Source: Eudorina sp. 2006-703-Eu-15 (lineage: Eukaryota; Chlorophyta; Chlorophyceae; Chlamydomonadales; Volvocaceae). Taken from it: a stretch of 64,000 bases of DNA. Each line of letters starts with the position of its first letter. The stretch's first letter is position 1. Location of the stretch: contig BDSI01000006.1 of the NCBI GenBank assembly GCA_003117195.1, forward strand, positions 1,248,898 to 1,312,897, written 5' to 3'. Below are positions 47,914-59,898 of the stretch, one piece after another. Position numbers and translations under genes: made by a program. The notes under the pieces were generated by a model that saw nothing but the letters and a program-made list of their open reading frames with translations, was not told where the DNA came from and made no database searches.

Positions 47914-48124
47914 GGTGACTTTATGTACAATCAATGTATTTGCGAAGGATAACTCGGTGCCGCTGGGAGTATTACTGTGACCCAAAAGTTTCGGAGCCGG
48001 GCGGGAAAGCTTTCCCATCTGCGATGCGGTCGAAACTGCCACGGGCATTCCACCACGAGCAAACCTGTAGAAGTTATGATCCCATGCATGAAAATCTTCG
48101 AAGCCCGCTCGACAGTCCTGAAAC
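47914..48124. promoter_or_regulatory. Bidirectional promoter, 211 bases
   Basis: Only 211 bases separate the divergent start codons at 47913 (minus) and 48125 (plus). The promoters and 5' leaders of both genes must share or overlap in this interval. Confidence 0.5.
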
Positions 48125-49486
48125 ATGCAAGTCGAACCCTTAGCGATCGAAGAAGACATCGAACGCAAGCGCCACAAGAAGAACCCTTGGGATGATCGCT
48201 ATGTTGCTTTCTGCTTGTCTGGATGGGCACCCGAAGGAGCGGTGCGTGAGATGGATGGGTTGCTTCCGACGTTTTCCGACGTTCTTAAACTTCGGCATTC
48301 GCGGATCCCTGGCTGAAACGGGCCCCGCACCTCTTGCACCACCGCAGGGCCCTGAGGCACAGAAGCAACTAGAAGCGCCATCACAACGTCGTAATACGCT
48401 GCAGCTGCGCCCAACGACCCAGCGGCCGGGGAAACCTGTCTCGACGTCCTCGCGAAACAGCAGTGATGAAGACGAGGATGAAGACGAGGACGGGGTTGAT
48501 GTCCTGGCGCAGGCGCACGCTGTGGCTTCGGCGTCGGCGCAAATCCATGCTCGCCTGGAGGTGCGAACGCGGGTCGGGCCGGTCGGGCCTGGTGGTCCAG
48601 TTGGCCCTTGGCCGGCTCGCCTGCGCGACCTCCAAAGCGTCGTGAGCTGATCAGTGGTGCTCAGCGCAGAGGTTCCGGCCCGGGGCTCCAGTATCCAGTT
48701 AGTCCGGGGCTCCAGTATCCAGTCAGTATCCAGTTACCAGACAGACACCCCGCCTGCCCCGCCCCAAGTCTATCCGCCCAGGCCGCGCGCGGAGGCGCTG
48801 GTCCTGCCGGTGTCCCACGCGGGTTCCACTTGAAGGGACTTGAAGGGACTCAGCGGCCGGCGGGTGGGGTCACAAGCACACAAATGGCGCTGACCCAGAT
48901 GGAGTAGCACGGCAAGAGTGAGCTGTCTGCATCGGTCAAGACATAGAAGCAGCCCGCGCGCTCACTACCCTCTCAGCTCCAACATGTCCCGCCAATATCT
49001 CTTGATACAAAGAGATCTCTAGGCCGAATCTCCTGAATGAATGAACGTTACAGCGGACCCCGAACAGGGATCCACGGTGTATGCCAGGGCAAGCCCCAGC
49101 GGGCCCCAGCGACAGCGGGCCCCTCTTGATGTTGATGTGTGTTACCCATTCGTGGAATGCGCCATTGCTCTTTCCAGCCACCGCCGTGTCCTGTCCTGCC
49201 CTGTCTTGTCTTGTCCTGTCCTGTCCTGTCCTGTCCTTTCCTGCAGCTGATCAAGAGCATGAAGCAGGCGCTTGTGAAGCAAACGTCCGAGGCCGTGAAA
49301 CAGATCGGCAGGGAGCCGAAGCCCGCGGCGAAGCGGGACGCGGAGGCGGCCGCGGCAGCGACGGGCCATTCGGCGGGGCCCGGGGTGGCAGGCGGGAGCG
49401 GCAGCGCGGCCGACCATGAAGGCGGCGAGGAGACAGGCGAGTTCAGCGCCTCGCGCAGCTGTGGATCTCCCGGCGAAGTACCTTAA
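48125..49486 (+). CDS. Acidic hypothetical protein, 189 residues
   Basis: Three exons, 48125-48241, 48348-48560 and 49247-49486, join in phase 0 at both junctions. The N-terminus is MQVEPLAIEEDIERKRHKKN and then PWDDRYVAFCLSGW. The middle is Ser/Asp/Glu-rich (SSRNSSDEDEDEDEDGVDVL). A probable coiled-coil/helical segment spans the second junction (AHAVASASAQIHARLELIKS then MKQALVKQTSEAVKQ). The tail is Ala/Gly-rich and ends SCGSPGEVP. I do not recognise the family. Basic and acidic clusters suggest a nuclear protein, but that is only inference. Intron 2 contains a retroelement fragment and CCTGT repeats. Confidence 0.65.
49020..49125 (-). mobile_element. 5'-truncated 3' end of the same non-LTR retrotransposon family
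   Basis: About 75-90 bases here (AATGAATGAACGTTACAGCG, then GGACCCC...GGTGTATGCCAG-GGCAAGCCCCAG) match 12508-12600 next to the RT fragment. The (CATT)n-like tail lies on the same side. Similarity ends within about 100 bases, as expected for a strongly 5'-truncated LINE insertion. It sits in intron 2 of the gene at 48125. Confidence 0.6.
49195..49241. repeat. (CCTGT)n pyrimidine repeat at a splice acceptor
   Basis: CCTGTCCTGCC/CTTGT/CCTGT repeats form the polypyrimidine tract directly before the acceptor CTGCAG at 49241-49246 of the acidic hypothetical gene. Confidence 0.7.
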
Positions 49487-50021
49487 CTGGGGTTATTAGG
49501 GCATTGGGGCGAACGCATCGGCGAGATCCAGCTGTGCCAGGTTGCACCGGACGATTGGCGCCCAGCTAAGCGTGTCAGCTCTGCCGCATTCGGTCTTAGC
49601 TCTTAGGGGTCGATGGCTGGAGGGTTTGGTTTCGGGGCGCATCCGGGTGCGTGTGCGCGTCAGCAATCGTCGTTCCGCGATCTCGAGTGCGTCCGTGCGG
49701 CTGCGACTGAAGGCGCCGCCCCAGACCGAGAGCGGCTGGGAGAGAGCGGCTGGAGCGCCCGTGCGTTTGTCATGAGGCGACGACAAGCAGGCAACGAATT
49801 GCATGAGTGGCAATTCGAAAGGGCAGGACAACCCTTGGCCAGAACGCGTGTGCTCTCAGTGAGAGTGAGGGTTGGCGGCGGTGAAGGTGTGCCCCGCGTC
49901 CACAGAACCCGCTTGCCTCCCCTCGTAGCTCCCTCGCTGTGCTTTTCGTCGGTTTTCCGGGCTGCGCTGCGCTGTGCCGCTGCGACGCGACGCGATGCGG
50001 TGCCGTGTGGTGATACCGCAG

Positions 50022-53000
50022 GTGGCGGGGGGCCCCAGTTGGACCCGCAGGACCCGAGACTGGACGCCCGAGTGGCGGCTTGCCTGGCGGTCCTCTGCGA
50101 CGCGGCCTCCCTCTGGCCGGGCCCGCTGGTGGGGTCGGGGTCGGGTGGGGGTAGCGGAAATGGGTAGACATATTGATACTGCGCTGCTGCCAGCGCAAAG
50201 GTCCGGTGAAGACTTGACTGGGCCGGGCGGGGCGGTTTGGCTATCACCCGATGGGCAGTTTGACGGCTGGGGCCTCTTCCAGTGTGAAAGCAGGGTTTGA
50301 CAAGTTCACCAGCTGGGACGTGCGGGTGTCGAAGAGCGGCTCCGTGGGCGGACGGGGTCCCCAGATCGGGGCTCTTAAGGGTGAGGCGCAGCAGGGAGGC
50401 GGCGGTGGGCGGCGGGGTGGGGTATTGCGGCGCGAGAGTCGGCGTTCCACACGCGGCGCGACGTGAAGGCCCATCAGGAGGCGGACATCCCTTTATCACG
50501 TCAAGAGCCTGCTTCGTGGCAAGCACCGCGGCTTAATGCATCTCGCACTGAGCCGAATCACCATCGGTGTGCATCGCCGTCCTTCGCGTGTGTGTATGTG
50601 CCGTACTCACGAATCCGTGACCTGACCCACCCACCCACCCACCCACCCACCCACCCACCCACCCACCCACCCACCCACCCACCTAACGGCAGGTTGCGGC
50701 CGCACGGAGGCAGCTGGGCAGCGCGGGCGCGGCCGCCACCACCCTCGCCGCCACGAGGGGGCCGACTCGGACGCAGCGCCCCGCGACGGCCAGGAGTCGG
50801 GACTGGAACTGCGACTGCGACTGCGACTGCGACTGCGACTGCGACTGGGAGGGGTGAGGCCGCTGAGATACCGGTATCTTTGAGCGCACGGCCCGGGCAA
50901 AACGGCTGTCTCCGCCACGAACCCGGGTGGGCGCACCGCCGCTGCTGGACCCGCCACTAGCGCAACACCGAGTACGGCACTGGTGTGCCAGCCAGCCATG
51001 CGCTGTCATCCCCGCCGTACACGCAGGGACGTCCGGGCCGTCGCGGTGGCCCTGCCCCTCCATGTCGCCGAGGCCGTGTACGACGGAAGCGCCGTCACCA
51101 CCGCTGACGCCGCCACCGCCGCTGGCGCGGCGGGCGCAGCAGCACCACCACCACCACCGTGTGCACGGACCGATCCGGCGGCGGCACCGGGGGCGGCACC
51201 GGGAGCGGCACCGGGAGCGGTGGGTGCCAATCCCCTCGTGCCGCCTTACCTGGCTGGTCTGCTTGCCGCCATGCCGGGGAGCGACCCCGGGGGGGACCTC
51301 GACCTGATGCAGTGCGACGAGGACGACGAGGACGACGAGGACGACCAGCGCCTCGACAGCCAGGATCTGGATCAGGATCAGGATCTGGATCTGGATCTGG
51401 ATCAGGACGACGGCGGGGGATGCAGCCGGCGTTACCAACATAACGAGCAGCCGCAACGGGGCCAAGGGCAGCACCTGGGGCTGTACGGTGGCGGCCAAGG
51501 GTTGCTGACGGGGCCTGTACGGCTGCGGCTGCGCCGCGGACTGGAGCTGTCGGATGTGAGTAAGACCATTCGCTGATTCGCATCATGGATAGATACGCGC
51601 GCTGGTGACAAGGCGAGCAAGGCCCGCCGCCCTCAAACCTCCAGTCTGCCGCCCTCACACCTCCAGTCGTTGTGCACAGCAGCATTCGGTAACACGCAAC
51701 AGATGGCACCCGGCAGACGGCATCCCCGCATGCCGGGTGTTCGTTTCGACCCCCGGCGTTTCGCCGCTGGCCTGCCCTCCCTCTGTCTCCCTCTGAAGCC
51801 GTCCTGCGGAGCTCCAGTAGTTTGTCTACCCATGTCATGTGGGGTACTCCCCTCCGTCCTGAGCATCTGGAAGAGGGTAGCACATCCCGTTGTTTACCCA
51901 TCTGAGGCGGTCGCCGCCAAGCAACGGTCACTGCCCGCCTCTTTTTCTCGTACCTGATGGAGATCTCGCGATGACGTCACCCGCCAGGTACCGCTGCCGT
52001 ACTACCTGATGGGGCCGGCCCGGCCCGACCGCGCCGGCGGGCGGGACGCGCCGTCGCGGCGGCGGCCGTCGTCCGAGGGGCCGTCGTCGCCACTGCACCA
52101 ACACCAGCAGCAAGAGCAGCAGCAGCAGCAGCCCTTCAACCAACCCGGCGGCACCGCCTCGACGTCGCCTGCTACTGCCGCCCGGACGGACGCCAACCCG
52201 TCCGGCTCGCATCCGCAGCTCCGCCCGGCCGGCGCCGTACAGGCCCCCAGCGATGCCGCCGGCCGTCCCCGTACCGCCGTACCAAGCCCAGCGTGTGCGA
52301 GCGCTTTGAAAGGGATACCAACAGGATTGGCGGCGATGGCACCGCCACCGCCGTCGCTGCCACAAGCGCCTGCAGCCCGCAGCGGCGGGAGCGGCCGCCC
52401 CGCCGCCGCCGCCGAGGCCGCCCAGCGGCGGCAGCACGTCCGAGCGCGCGGCATGCAGCGTCAGGCGCCGTGGGGCCGAGCAGGCGGGGCCGGAGCAGAC
52501 CCCGCCGACCGTCTTGGAGATCGGGAGGGCGTGAATGTGGATGATGGGGAGCCGGAGGACATGGAGGTGGTGGTGTGGATGGAGGGTGACGAGGCGATAT
52601 GGAGCGGAGCGGGGGCCGGCGGTGGGACCCGTGGGTCTGAGGAGGGTTCTGCTAGACTTGTTGGCGAGGGGAAGGCCCTGGCCCCGGGTCAGGGCCACGT
52701 GCGGACGCCTCACGCCGCCGGAGCTGCTGTACGAGAAAGAACCCGCGACGGCAGCAGCGGCAGCGGCGGCGGCGGCGGCGCCGCTGGGACAAATGTAAGC
52801 GGCGGTGGCGACGACGGTGGCCGTGGTCACAACGCCGCGAGCGTCGTCGTCGTCTGCATTGAGGAGGAGGGTGGTGACGTGTACGACGCCGTACAGGAGG
52901 AGATTGGTTGTGCCGGCGGTGTCGGCGATTCGCCGCGGGAAGAAATGGGCGATTTAGGGGTCGCCGCGGAGGATCAGATCTTCCAGGATCGTCCCACGGT

Positions 53001-56000
53001 AGATCGGCGCAGCCCCAGCGCCGTCATATGCGACTGTCGTACAGATACTGACGAGCACGGCAAAACTGGCGATGCCGCCGGGGCAGGTCAGTTGGCGGCA
53101 GCTGGGGACGCGACTGCAGGGCGGGGCACGGGCGGCCCCGGACGCGGGGATGCCCACGGGTCGCTGGTACGGCACCCGGGCGCCGCCGCCACCGTAACAG
53201 CGACGGCGGATGGCTCGGGCGACGCGGCCGGTGGACCTCTTGATGGGGACGTCGCCGCCACCACCACTGCTGGGACCACCGCGAGCGCCGCCGCCGCCAC
53301 CACCGTCGGGACCGCCGCGCCGGAGGCGAGCAGACCAGGACCGGTCCGCCCCCGTCCACCGACCCACCGCCTTCTGCCTCCCGTCGTGTCCAGACCTGCA
53401 CCCGCCATCCAGCGGCGCAGAGCCAAATACGCCCTGGCGGCTCAGCAGTGGGCAGCAGAGGAGGCCGCGGCGGCGCTGGAGGCGCCGCCACCGCCGCCGC
53501 CGCCACCAGGCGGCGAGACCGCCGCTGCGCCTGCCCACGACGAGCCAGCGGCCTCAGCTCCGGCGGCTGTGGCGGCGCCCGGCGCAGCGGCAGTGCCGGT
53601 GGTGATGCGGCGACCCGTGGTACTCGCGCTCAGTTGGAACCGCCGCCGCGGCGGCGGCGACGGCGGCATCGACGGAAGCGGCGGCGGCGGCCCGGGCGCG
53701 CACAAGGCCGGCGACGCCGACGACGACGTCGACGGCGGCGACAATGTCAATGACGCCATCGAGAGCGATGATGACCCGCGGGTCAGTGGCGGCAGGCGGG
53801 CGGGTGCCGGCGCGCCGGACGCCGAGCCGCCGCCGACGCAGCGCTTGGCGCCGGGCTCCCAGACGACAGCCGCCAGGCGTGCCGTACCGCTGATGCTGTC
53901 GGGTCGGCGGCATCGTCCCGCTGCGGAGGCGTCACCTGCGGAGGTTCCCCCCGCGACCGGCAGGGCTGCTCCGCATGCCTTGGAGGAGCTTGGCGGCGGG
54001 GTCATGGCCGACGACCAGCAGCAGCAGGATGGAGAACAGCAGCAGCAGGAGGAAGAGGAGGAGGATGTCGAGGTGGTGGTGGACCCGCCGCCGGGGGCTG
54101 TTTCGCGGCGGTTGGGGCTAAAGGCGGTCGGTGCGGGAGGCGCCGAGGCGGAGGGTCCGGGGGTGCCACCGGAGGTGGGGGCGGGGCGACCGCTCCGGAG
54201 ACCCGACGTGGGCCGTCGACGGGCGGGCGTGGGCCGCGGCGGCGGCGGCGGCGGCGACGCGGACGGTGGTGGGGGTGGCGGCGGTGGCTCGCTGGCGCCG
54301 GGCGGCGGCGGCGATGACGCCGACCCGCAATGCAGCGACGGAGGTGCTGAGAGTGGCGGTGAGGATGGCGTCGAATGTGACAACGGGGTGGTCGCGGCGG
54401 CGGCAGCGGCGGCGGCGATGACGACGCCGCGGGCACTGCCGGTGGTAAGGCGACGCGGTGCGGCCAATGCAACGCGAATAGGGAGCCAGCTGGAGAGCGG
54501 TAGCGCCGCCGCCGCGGCTGCCGGCGGCCGCAGCGCAGTCGCCGCCGAAGCAGCGGTGGAGCCCGCCCCAACCCGCGCCCCGCCGAAGCTCGGCCGGCGG
54601 CGGGTGGGCGGGCAGGTTGAGGGTAACAGCCATGGTACGGCGCGTACGGCGACTGCCGACGTGGCGCAACAGCGTGTACGGGAGCCCAAATACTTGATCT
54701 GGGCTTCCCCGGCGTTCGGTCTGAGTGAGAGTCAGCTGAGGGCGACGGCCCCGGCGGCCTTCCTGCAGACCAGCGGTTGGAACGCCAAGATCCGGTACGG
54801 CACATACCAGGCCCCTTGGGGAGGGACATATGCCGTACACGTACGTGTACGACATTAGGACGCGGGCAAATTTACAGCGATGTCTGCTGTGCTGTGTGAA
54901 ATGACTGTGACAAGGGTCGTACGGCGCGGGTACGGCAATGTGTACGGATGTAGCCTACCACCGACCGCAGCATCCGGGGTATAGCTCGCCGGGGGGACAC
55001 GCTCTTAACGGCGGCAAGGGTTCGAGGATGGGGATGATGCCCCCATGAAGCGCTGCCGTACAGCCGTGCAGTTCCGGGTCTCCCTGCTCTCGCAGCAGCA
55101 GCGTCGCATCACCGACTGACACGGAGCAAACGCATTCTGTTCTTGTAGGAGCAGACTGCAGGAACAATCTGCAGGAGCTCAATGTTACATGTACTCACTA
55201 TAGGTGCCGCAAGTACATCCCACTCACTGGTCACTGCGGTCGTGGTAGCCCTTCATCGCCGGACCCACCCGCCCGCCCCGCCGCGCGCCACATGCCCCCC
55301 ACCCCCACAGGTGCCGCCCCGTACACAACCCAGAGCTGCTGCTCGTCCCCCAACAGCCGCCGCCGCCGCAGCAGCAGCAGCAGCAACAGCAGCCGTCGAG
55401 CGCCGCCTGCGACGGGCCCCTGCTGCGTGACTTGATCGCCGCCGGGTCTACTGACCCACGGGTCGAAGACGCGCTCGGTGCCGCGCGGCGCCTTCTGGCG
55501 GCGCTGCTGCCGCAGGAGCTGCTGGAGGTGCTGCCAGCGTGGCCTCCGCCGCCTCCGCCGCCTCCGCTTTCGCCACCAGTTGCGCCGCCACGGGCACCAC
55601 CGCCGCACGGGAACCTCGGCGGAGGCATCCCGGCCGCCGCGGGAGATGCGCGCTCCGCGGGACCCGTACCGCCGGTGGCGGCGCGGACAGAGTTGCCGCC
55701 AACTGCTGCCGGCACTGGGGCCGCCCGTTCGTACAACGACGACGATGACGACGACGACATGTACGACGAGGCCTTCTTTGCAGCGATTGACCGCGCCGTG
55801 GAGGCTGCCATGGCGACGGAGGCGGCCGCCAAGGGGACGGCCGCTGCCCCTGCCGGCGGCGACAGCGGCGGCAGCGGCGGCGGCGATGCCAACACGGCGG
55901 CGCCGCTGCTGCCGCCCGCGGGAGCCGTCGGCGGCGGCGGCAACGGCGTCCGCGAACGCGGCCCGCCGCCGCCCCGAATGGTGCCGCTGTTCGACACCCC

Positions 56001-57534
56001 TCTGGAGGAGGAGAGCGAGGAGGGGCCGCTGGAGGGAGACTCATGGGTCGATGACCTTCCCTGGAGACCTCGTACGGCGGCCGAGCTGCTGGCGCTTGAG
56101 CCGCCGCGGCGCGTCACAGTCTCGGCGGCCCTGTCCGCCGACCCGAGCGCCGCCGCCGCCGCCGCCGCTGCCGCCGCCGCCGCCGCCAGGGCTAACGGCT
56201 TGTCCTACCAGCCTGCAGCCGTACCCATCCCAGTGAATCCAGTTGCGGCTGCGGGCGCGGCGGCGGCACCGCCGCCGCACAGCCATGGCGCCGTCTCATT
56301 GCTGCAGTACACTGACCCGCGGGTCGCAATCCCGCTTGTCGAAACGGACGGCGGCGCACTCCCGCCCGTGAACACGGGATTCCGCGCCGTAACGGCTACA
56401 CGGTCCGCTGCAGCTCGTCACGACGTCTGGCGCGACGGTGAGGGCGATGAAGATACAGCGGTGGTGATCTGTGAGGTTGATGATCGGCCGCCACTGGCGA
56501 CGCCCATTGGCATGGGCGCGAGTGTCGGCGACGCCCGCCGCGAGCCGTACGACCCATGGGCCGCAGCGCCGGCAGCGGCGGGCCCGCCCGCCGCCGCCGC
56601 CGCCGCCGCAACGGCGTCGTCGTTGGCGGCGGCGCAGGTGCAGCTGACGGCGCCGCGGGGGCCCCGTGTGATGCTGCCGTACGACGCCGGCGGCGGGGCG
56701 CTGACCTGTGGGTCGGGGCCGCAAGGGCCGCAGCAGCGCCGTTGGGGCGCGGCGCATGAGCCTGCCCGCGGGTGGGGGAGGGTCCGGCAGCCCGCCCTGA
56801 GAGACGGCGGGGTCAGGCATCAACGCGGGCAGCAGCAGCAGCAGCGGCAAAGGGAGGTTGAGGCGGCAGCGGCGGCGGCGGAGGAGGAGGAGCAGGAGGA
56901 GGAGGAGGAGCGGGAGGACGACCTGGCAGACCCGGCGTGCCCCGCTGTAAACGCGGGCGCCAGCGCGTCTGCCGGGCTGCCTGCCGTACACACTCGTACG
57001 GCAGCCCGGGTGATGCCCGCTTTGCTGCCGCGGCAGTTTCAGGGCTGTGACACATCGTTGTCGTTCAACGGAGGGTACGGGGGTTACGATGGTGCGGCGG
57101 CGCCACAGTCGTCGGGTGCCACTGGGGCGGCGGCGGCCGCGGCGGCGGCGGCGGGCGCCGCCCGCGCGGTTGTCTCACGGGTGGAATCCATAGCCCAAGC
57201 TGTCAAGGCCGCCACCGTCGTTGCCGCCGCCGCCGCCGCGGCCCAGGTTGCGGAGGGGGACGCAGCCGGCGGCGGCGACGAGGCGGATGCCGTACAAATA
57301 ATGTACGATGATGACGATGGCGCTGACGACGTGGATGTCTTGTGCGACGCCGATCGTGAGGGATGGCATGACGTCGGCAGTGACGACGTCCGTACCGAGA
57401 TCCTGACAGGTGCTGCAGGGGACGATGCCGCTGCCGCCACCGCCTGCAGCGACGGCGGTGGCGGTGGCGGCGGTGGTGCTGCACACGACGGCGGCGACGG
57501 TACGCACGGTGGATGTGCTGGCGGCGGTGGCGAT

Positions 57535-57568
<34 letters not shown>

Positions 57569-59289
57569 ACGACGCGGCCTGCGAGGTAATCGTCCTCATG
57601 CCGGGTGAGGGTGAGGCTGTAGCGCGCCGCCATCCCGGCCGCACTGGCTGTAGCACTCTGCCGGGCGGCGGCGCCAGCGGAACTGCACCACTGGGGGAAG
57701 AGGACGACGTCTTCTTCGGTTGGGAGTGCGGCGCTCCAGGGGACGGAACTCTTGGGGGGATGGAAGAGTCCCCGCCCAGGACTCTGGTGGAAGGTCTGGG
57801 TTTCGGAGCCCCCGAAGGAGACGACGCGTACGGCGCTCCAGGGGACGCCGCCGGTGGCGGAGGGTACGACGGTTGGGCGCCTGAGATGTACGACGACTGG
57901 GCGGCAGATGACGACGTGTCCTGCTGCTCGGTCCTGTTCGACTCCGACGCGGGCCTGTACGACGACAGTGTACTGCTGTTGGACGAGCTTGGCGCGCTGC
58001 CGGGCGAGGAGGTCAACCAGATCCGGCATGCCGTACAAGACGCCCTACAGGATGCCGTACAGCGAGGATCCGTGTCGGCGGACGAGGGCGCGGCGGCGGT
58101 GGCGGCCCTGGAGGCGGCCACCGCCGCTGCGGCGGCGAAGTCAGTGCCGGCGGTGGCGGCGGAGGTGGAGGCGGTGGAGGCGGGTGACGGACGGCCGGGA
58201 ACATTGGGGGCAGCGGCGGCAGCGGCGGCGGCGGCGGCTGGCGCGCCGTACAGGGCGCCGGCAGCCGGGGGAGTCAAGCGACGGCGTGAGCAGTTGTGGG
58301 CCGTGTATGTCCGGGTACGTGTACGGCAGTTGGCCTGGCCGCAGCAGCGGGGTCGCGTGTGTGCGTGGAATGTACGGCAAGATCCGGTGTGCCTTTGCGT
58401 TGCAAGACGAGGTTGTACTGTAACGAGCAGTAACTTCTTCCACGTAAGGAAACGGACAAACAGCAGAACAGCAAGTACCATCAAGTGAGGCACCCAGTGC
58501 ACAGAGCAGCTCGTCCACTTGGTGTACGGCATTCGGGTACAGTACCGCAATCCAACGGCGACGATCATGGCCCCGCCCCAACGGAAAGGCCTCACGTGCC
58601 TTCCCCCGGTCATCCTCCCCCATCCCCCCGTTGCCTCCCGCCGGGCCCCCGTTGCCTCCCCCTGCCTCTCCCTCTCCTCCCCACAGGAGCTCCTGGCAGG
58701 TCGCCAGCGCCGCCGCCTGGACCTCCGCACCCTCATGACCTTCCTAGCGGACCAACTGAGGCAGGCAGCTGCCGCCGCCACCACCACCACCACCTCAACC
58801 GCCAACGCCACCACGGCGACCTGCCCCGCCACCCTCACCGCCGCCACCACCACCGTCGCCGCCGCCGCCGCCGCCGCCTCAGCGCCGATGGGGACCGATG
58901 CGGAGCCCGGTGCGGTCGTGTTGGGGAATGGCGTTGCGGCGCAGCAGCGGGGCCTGTCGCTGAGGGCTCTGGCGGCGGCGGCGGCCGCGGCGCCGGAGCT
59001 GCGGCGCAGCGAGGGCACCGCGGCGGCGGCGGGGGGCTGCGCGGCGGCGGTGTCGCAGCACCGGGTCTTGCTGGCGCTGCTGAATATGGCGCATCAGAAC
59101 AACGTGGCGGTGCTCCAGGAGGGGGGCAGCGGTGCGGATGCGCGGGAGGGGGGCTGGGGCGGGGGCGGGGTGGGGGCGCAGCCGCGCGGCCGCGGCGGGG
59201 CGGGCCTCAGTCGGCGCTGGGTGGATGGGGCGATGCGGCTCGTGGGCGGGCGGGAGGGGGACGTGGTCGTGAGGGTGGGGAGCGAGTGA
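50022..59289 (+). CDS. Giant low-complexity protein with SAND/VARL-like block (RegA-like candidate)
   Basis: Supported exons are about 50887-51555, 51991-54794, 55312-58302 and 58687-59289, probably preceded by exons at 50022-50128 (LDPQDPRLDARVAACLAVLC) and about 50294-50393 (DKFTSWDVRVSKSGSVGG). The total is about 2,300 residues, mostly Ala, Gly, Pro, Gln and acidic runs. Junction 51555/51991 reads ELSD-VPLPYYLM; junction 54794/55312 reads GWNAKIR-CRPVHNPELLLV. Around this junction, LIWASPAFGLSESQ, then AAFLQTSGWNAKIRCRPVHN and PELLL, form the only conserved-looking block. Its spacing recalls the end of SAND domains (W.SP..F...G...W...IR......L). The volvocine VARL domain of RegA/RLS transcription factors is SAND-related and sits in similarly Ala/Gln/Pro-rich proteins (established knowledge), so a transcription regulator is proposed. 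The C-terminal exon has RQRRRLDLRTLMTFLADQL. The 5' end is not resolved; candidate starts lie near 49772. Confidence 0.5.
50627..50684. repeat. (CCCA)n simple repeat
   Basis: About 14 tetranucleotide copies (ACCC/CCCA), in a probable intron just before the segment starting GGCAGGTTGCGG. It is the complement of the GGGT unit in the ARM-TIR intron array. Confidence 0.85.
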
Positions 59290-59682
59290 GGAGGCTGGCA
59301 GGGACAGTGAGGGGCTGGCAGGGCGAGTGAGGAGGCTGGCAGGGCGAGGTCAGGTAGGGGTGCAGGACGTGGAAGCTTGGGGGGGGGAGGGAGTAGGGGG
59401 TAGAGGAAGAGGGTACAGGGTTGGACGCGCAATGTATGAGGGGCCAAGTGCAATAGGTGAAGGTGGTCTGCGGCCGTGCAGGCTGGGGATGGGCCTGGAG
59501 TTCATAGAATAAAGGCTTGGCGTATTTCTGACAAGCAATGCGCGCACGATTGTTGGTAGGAACGGCCGTGTTGCGACGACACGCTGCACGACATCCACGA
59601 CACAAGATGAATAATTCACAAGGTCTCCAGCGCATCTATTGGGCATATGCCACACTTCAACTCAGAATTGAAACCCGTTTTT

Positions 59683-59687
59683 GTAAG
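59683..59687 (+). terminator. TGTAA polyadenylation word of the giant gene
   Basis: The first clear plus-strand TGTAA after the stop at 59287-59289, and about 210 bases before the next start codon at 59899. It is well placed to end the upstream transcript. Confidence 0.45.
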
Positions 59688-59898
59688 GTCAAGCATCATC
59701 GCGAATGCGTGTCTCGTGCGTTTCTTGATGTGATGAACTGTGGGGCTAGCTTTTGCTTGTCGCTGATCCTTTTCGAACGCTTATCGCGTTGAGTATAGTT
59801 ATACTCATATGACAACTTCGTGTTTGTTGCTATAGAAGCTACGCGCAGCGCGCGGCGATACAGTTTCCTTTCTTCTGTTGTCTCCTAGCGAAGGCGCA

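Noticed and set aside
53442..54689. 415-codon minus-strand Ser/Pro/Ala frame opposite the giant gene
   Set aside because: Shadow of a GC-rich coding exon; the plus-strand frame has phase-closing junctions and the SAND-like block.
57084..59018. 644-codon minus-strand frame
   Set aside because: Antisense of Ala/Gly-rich plus-strand exons, with no motifs or splice logic.
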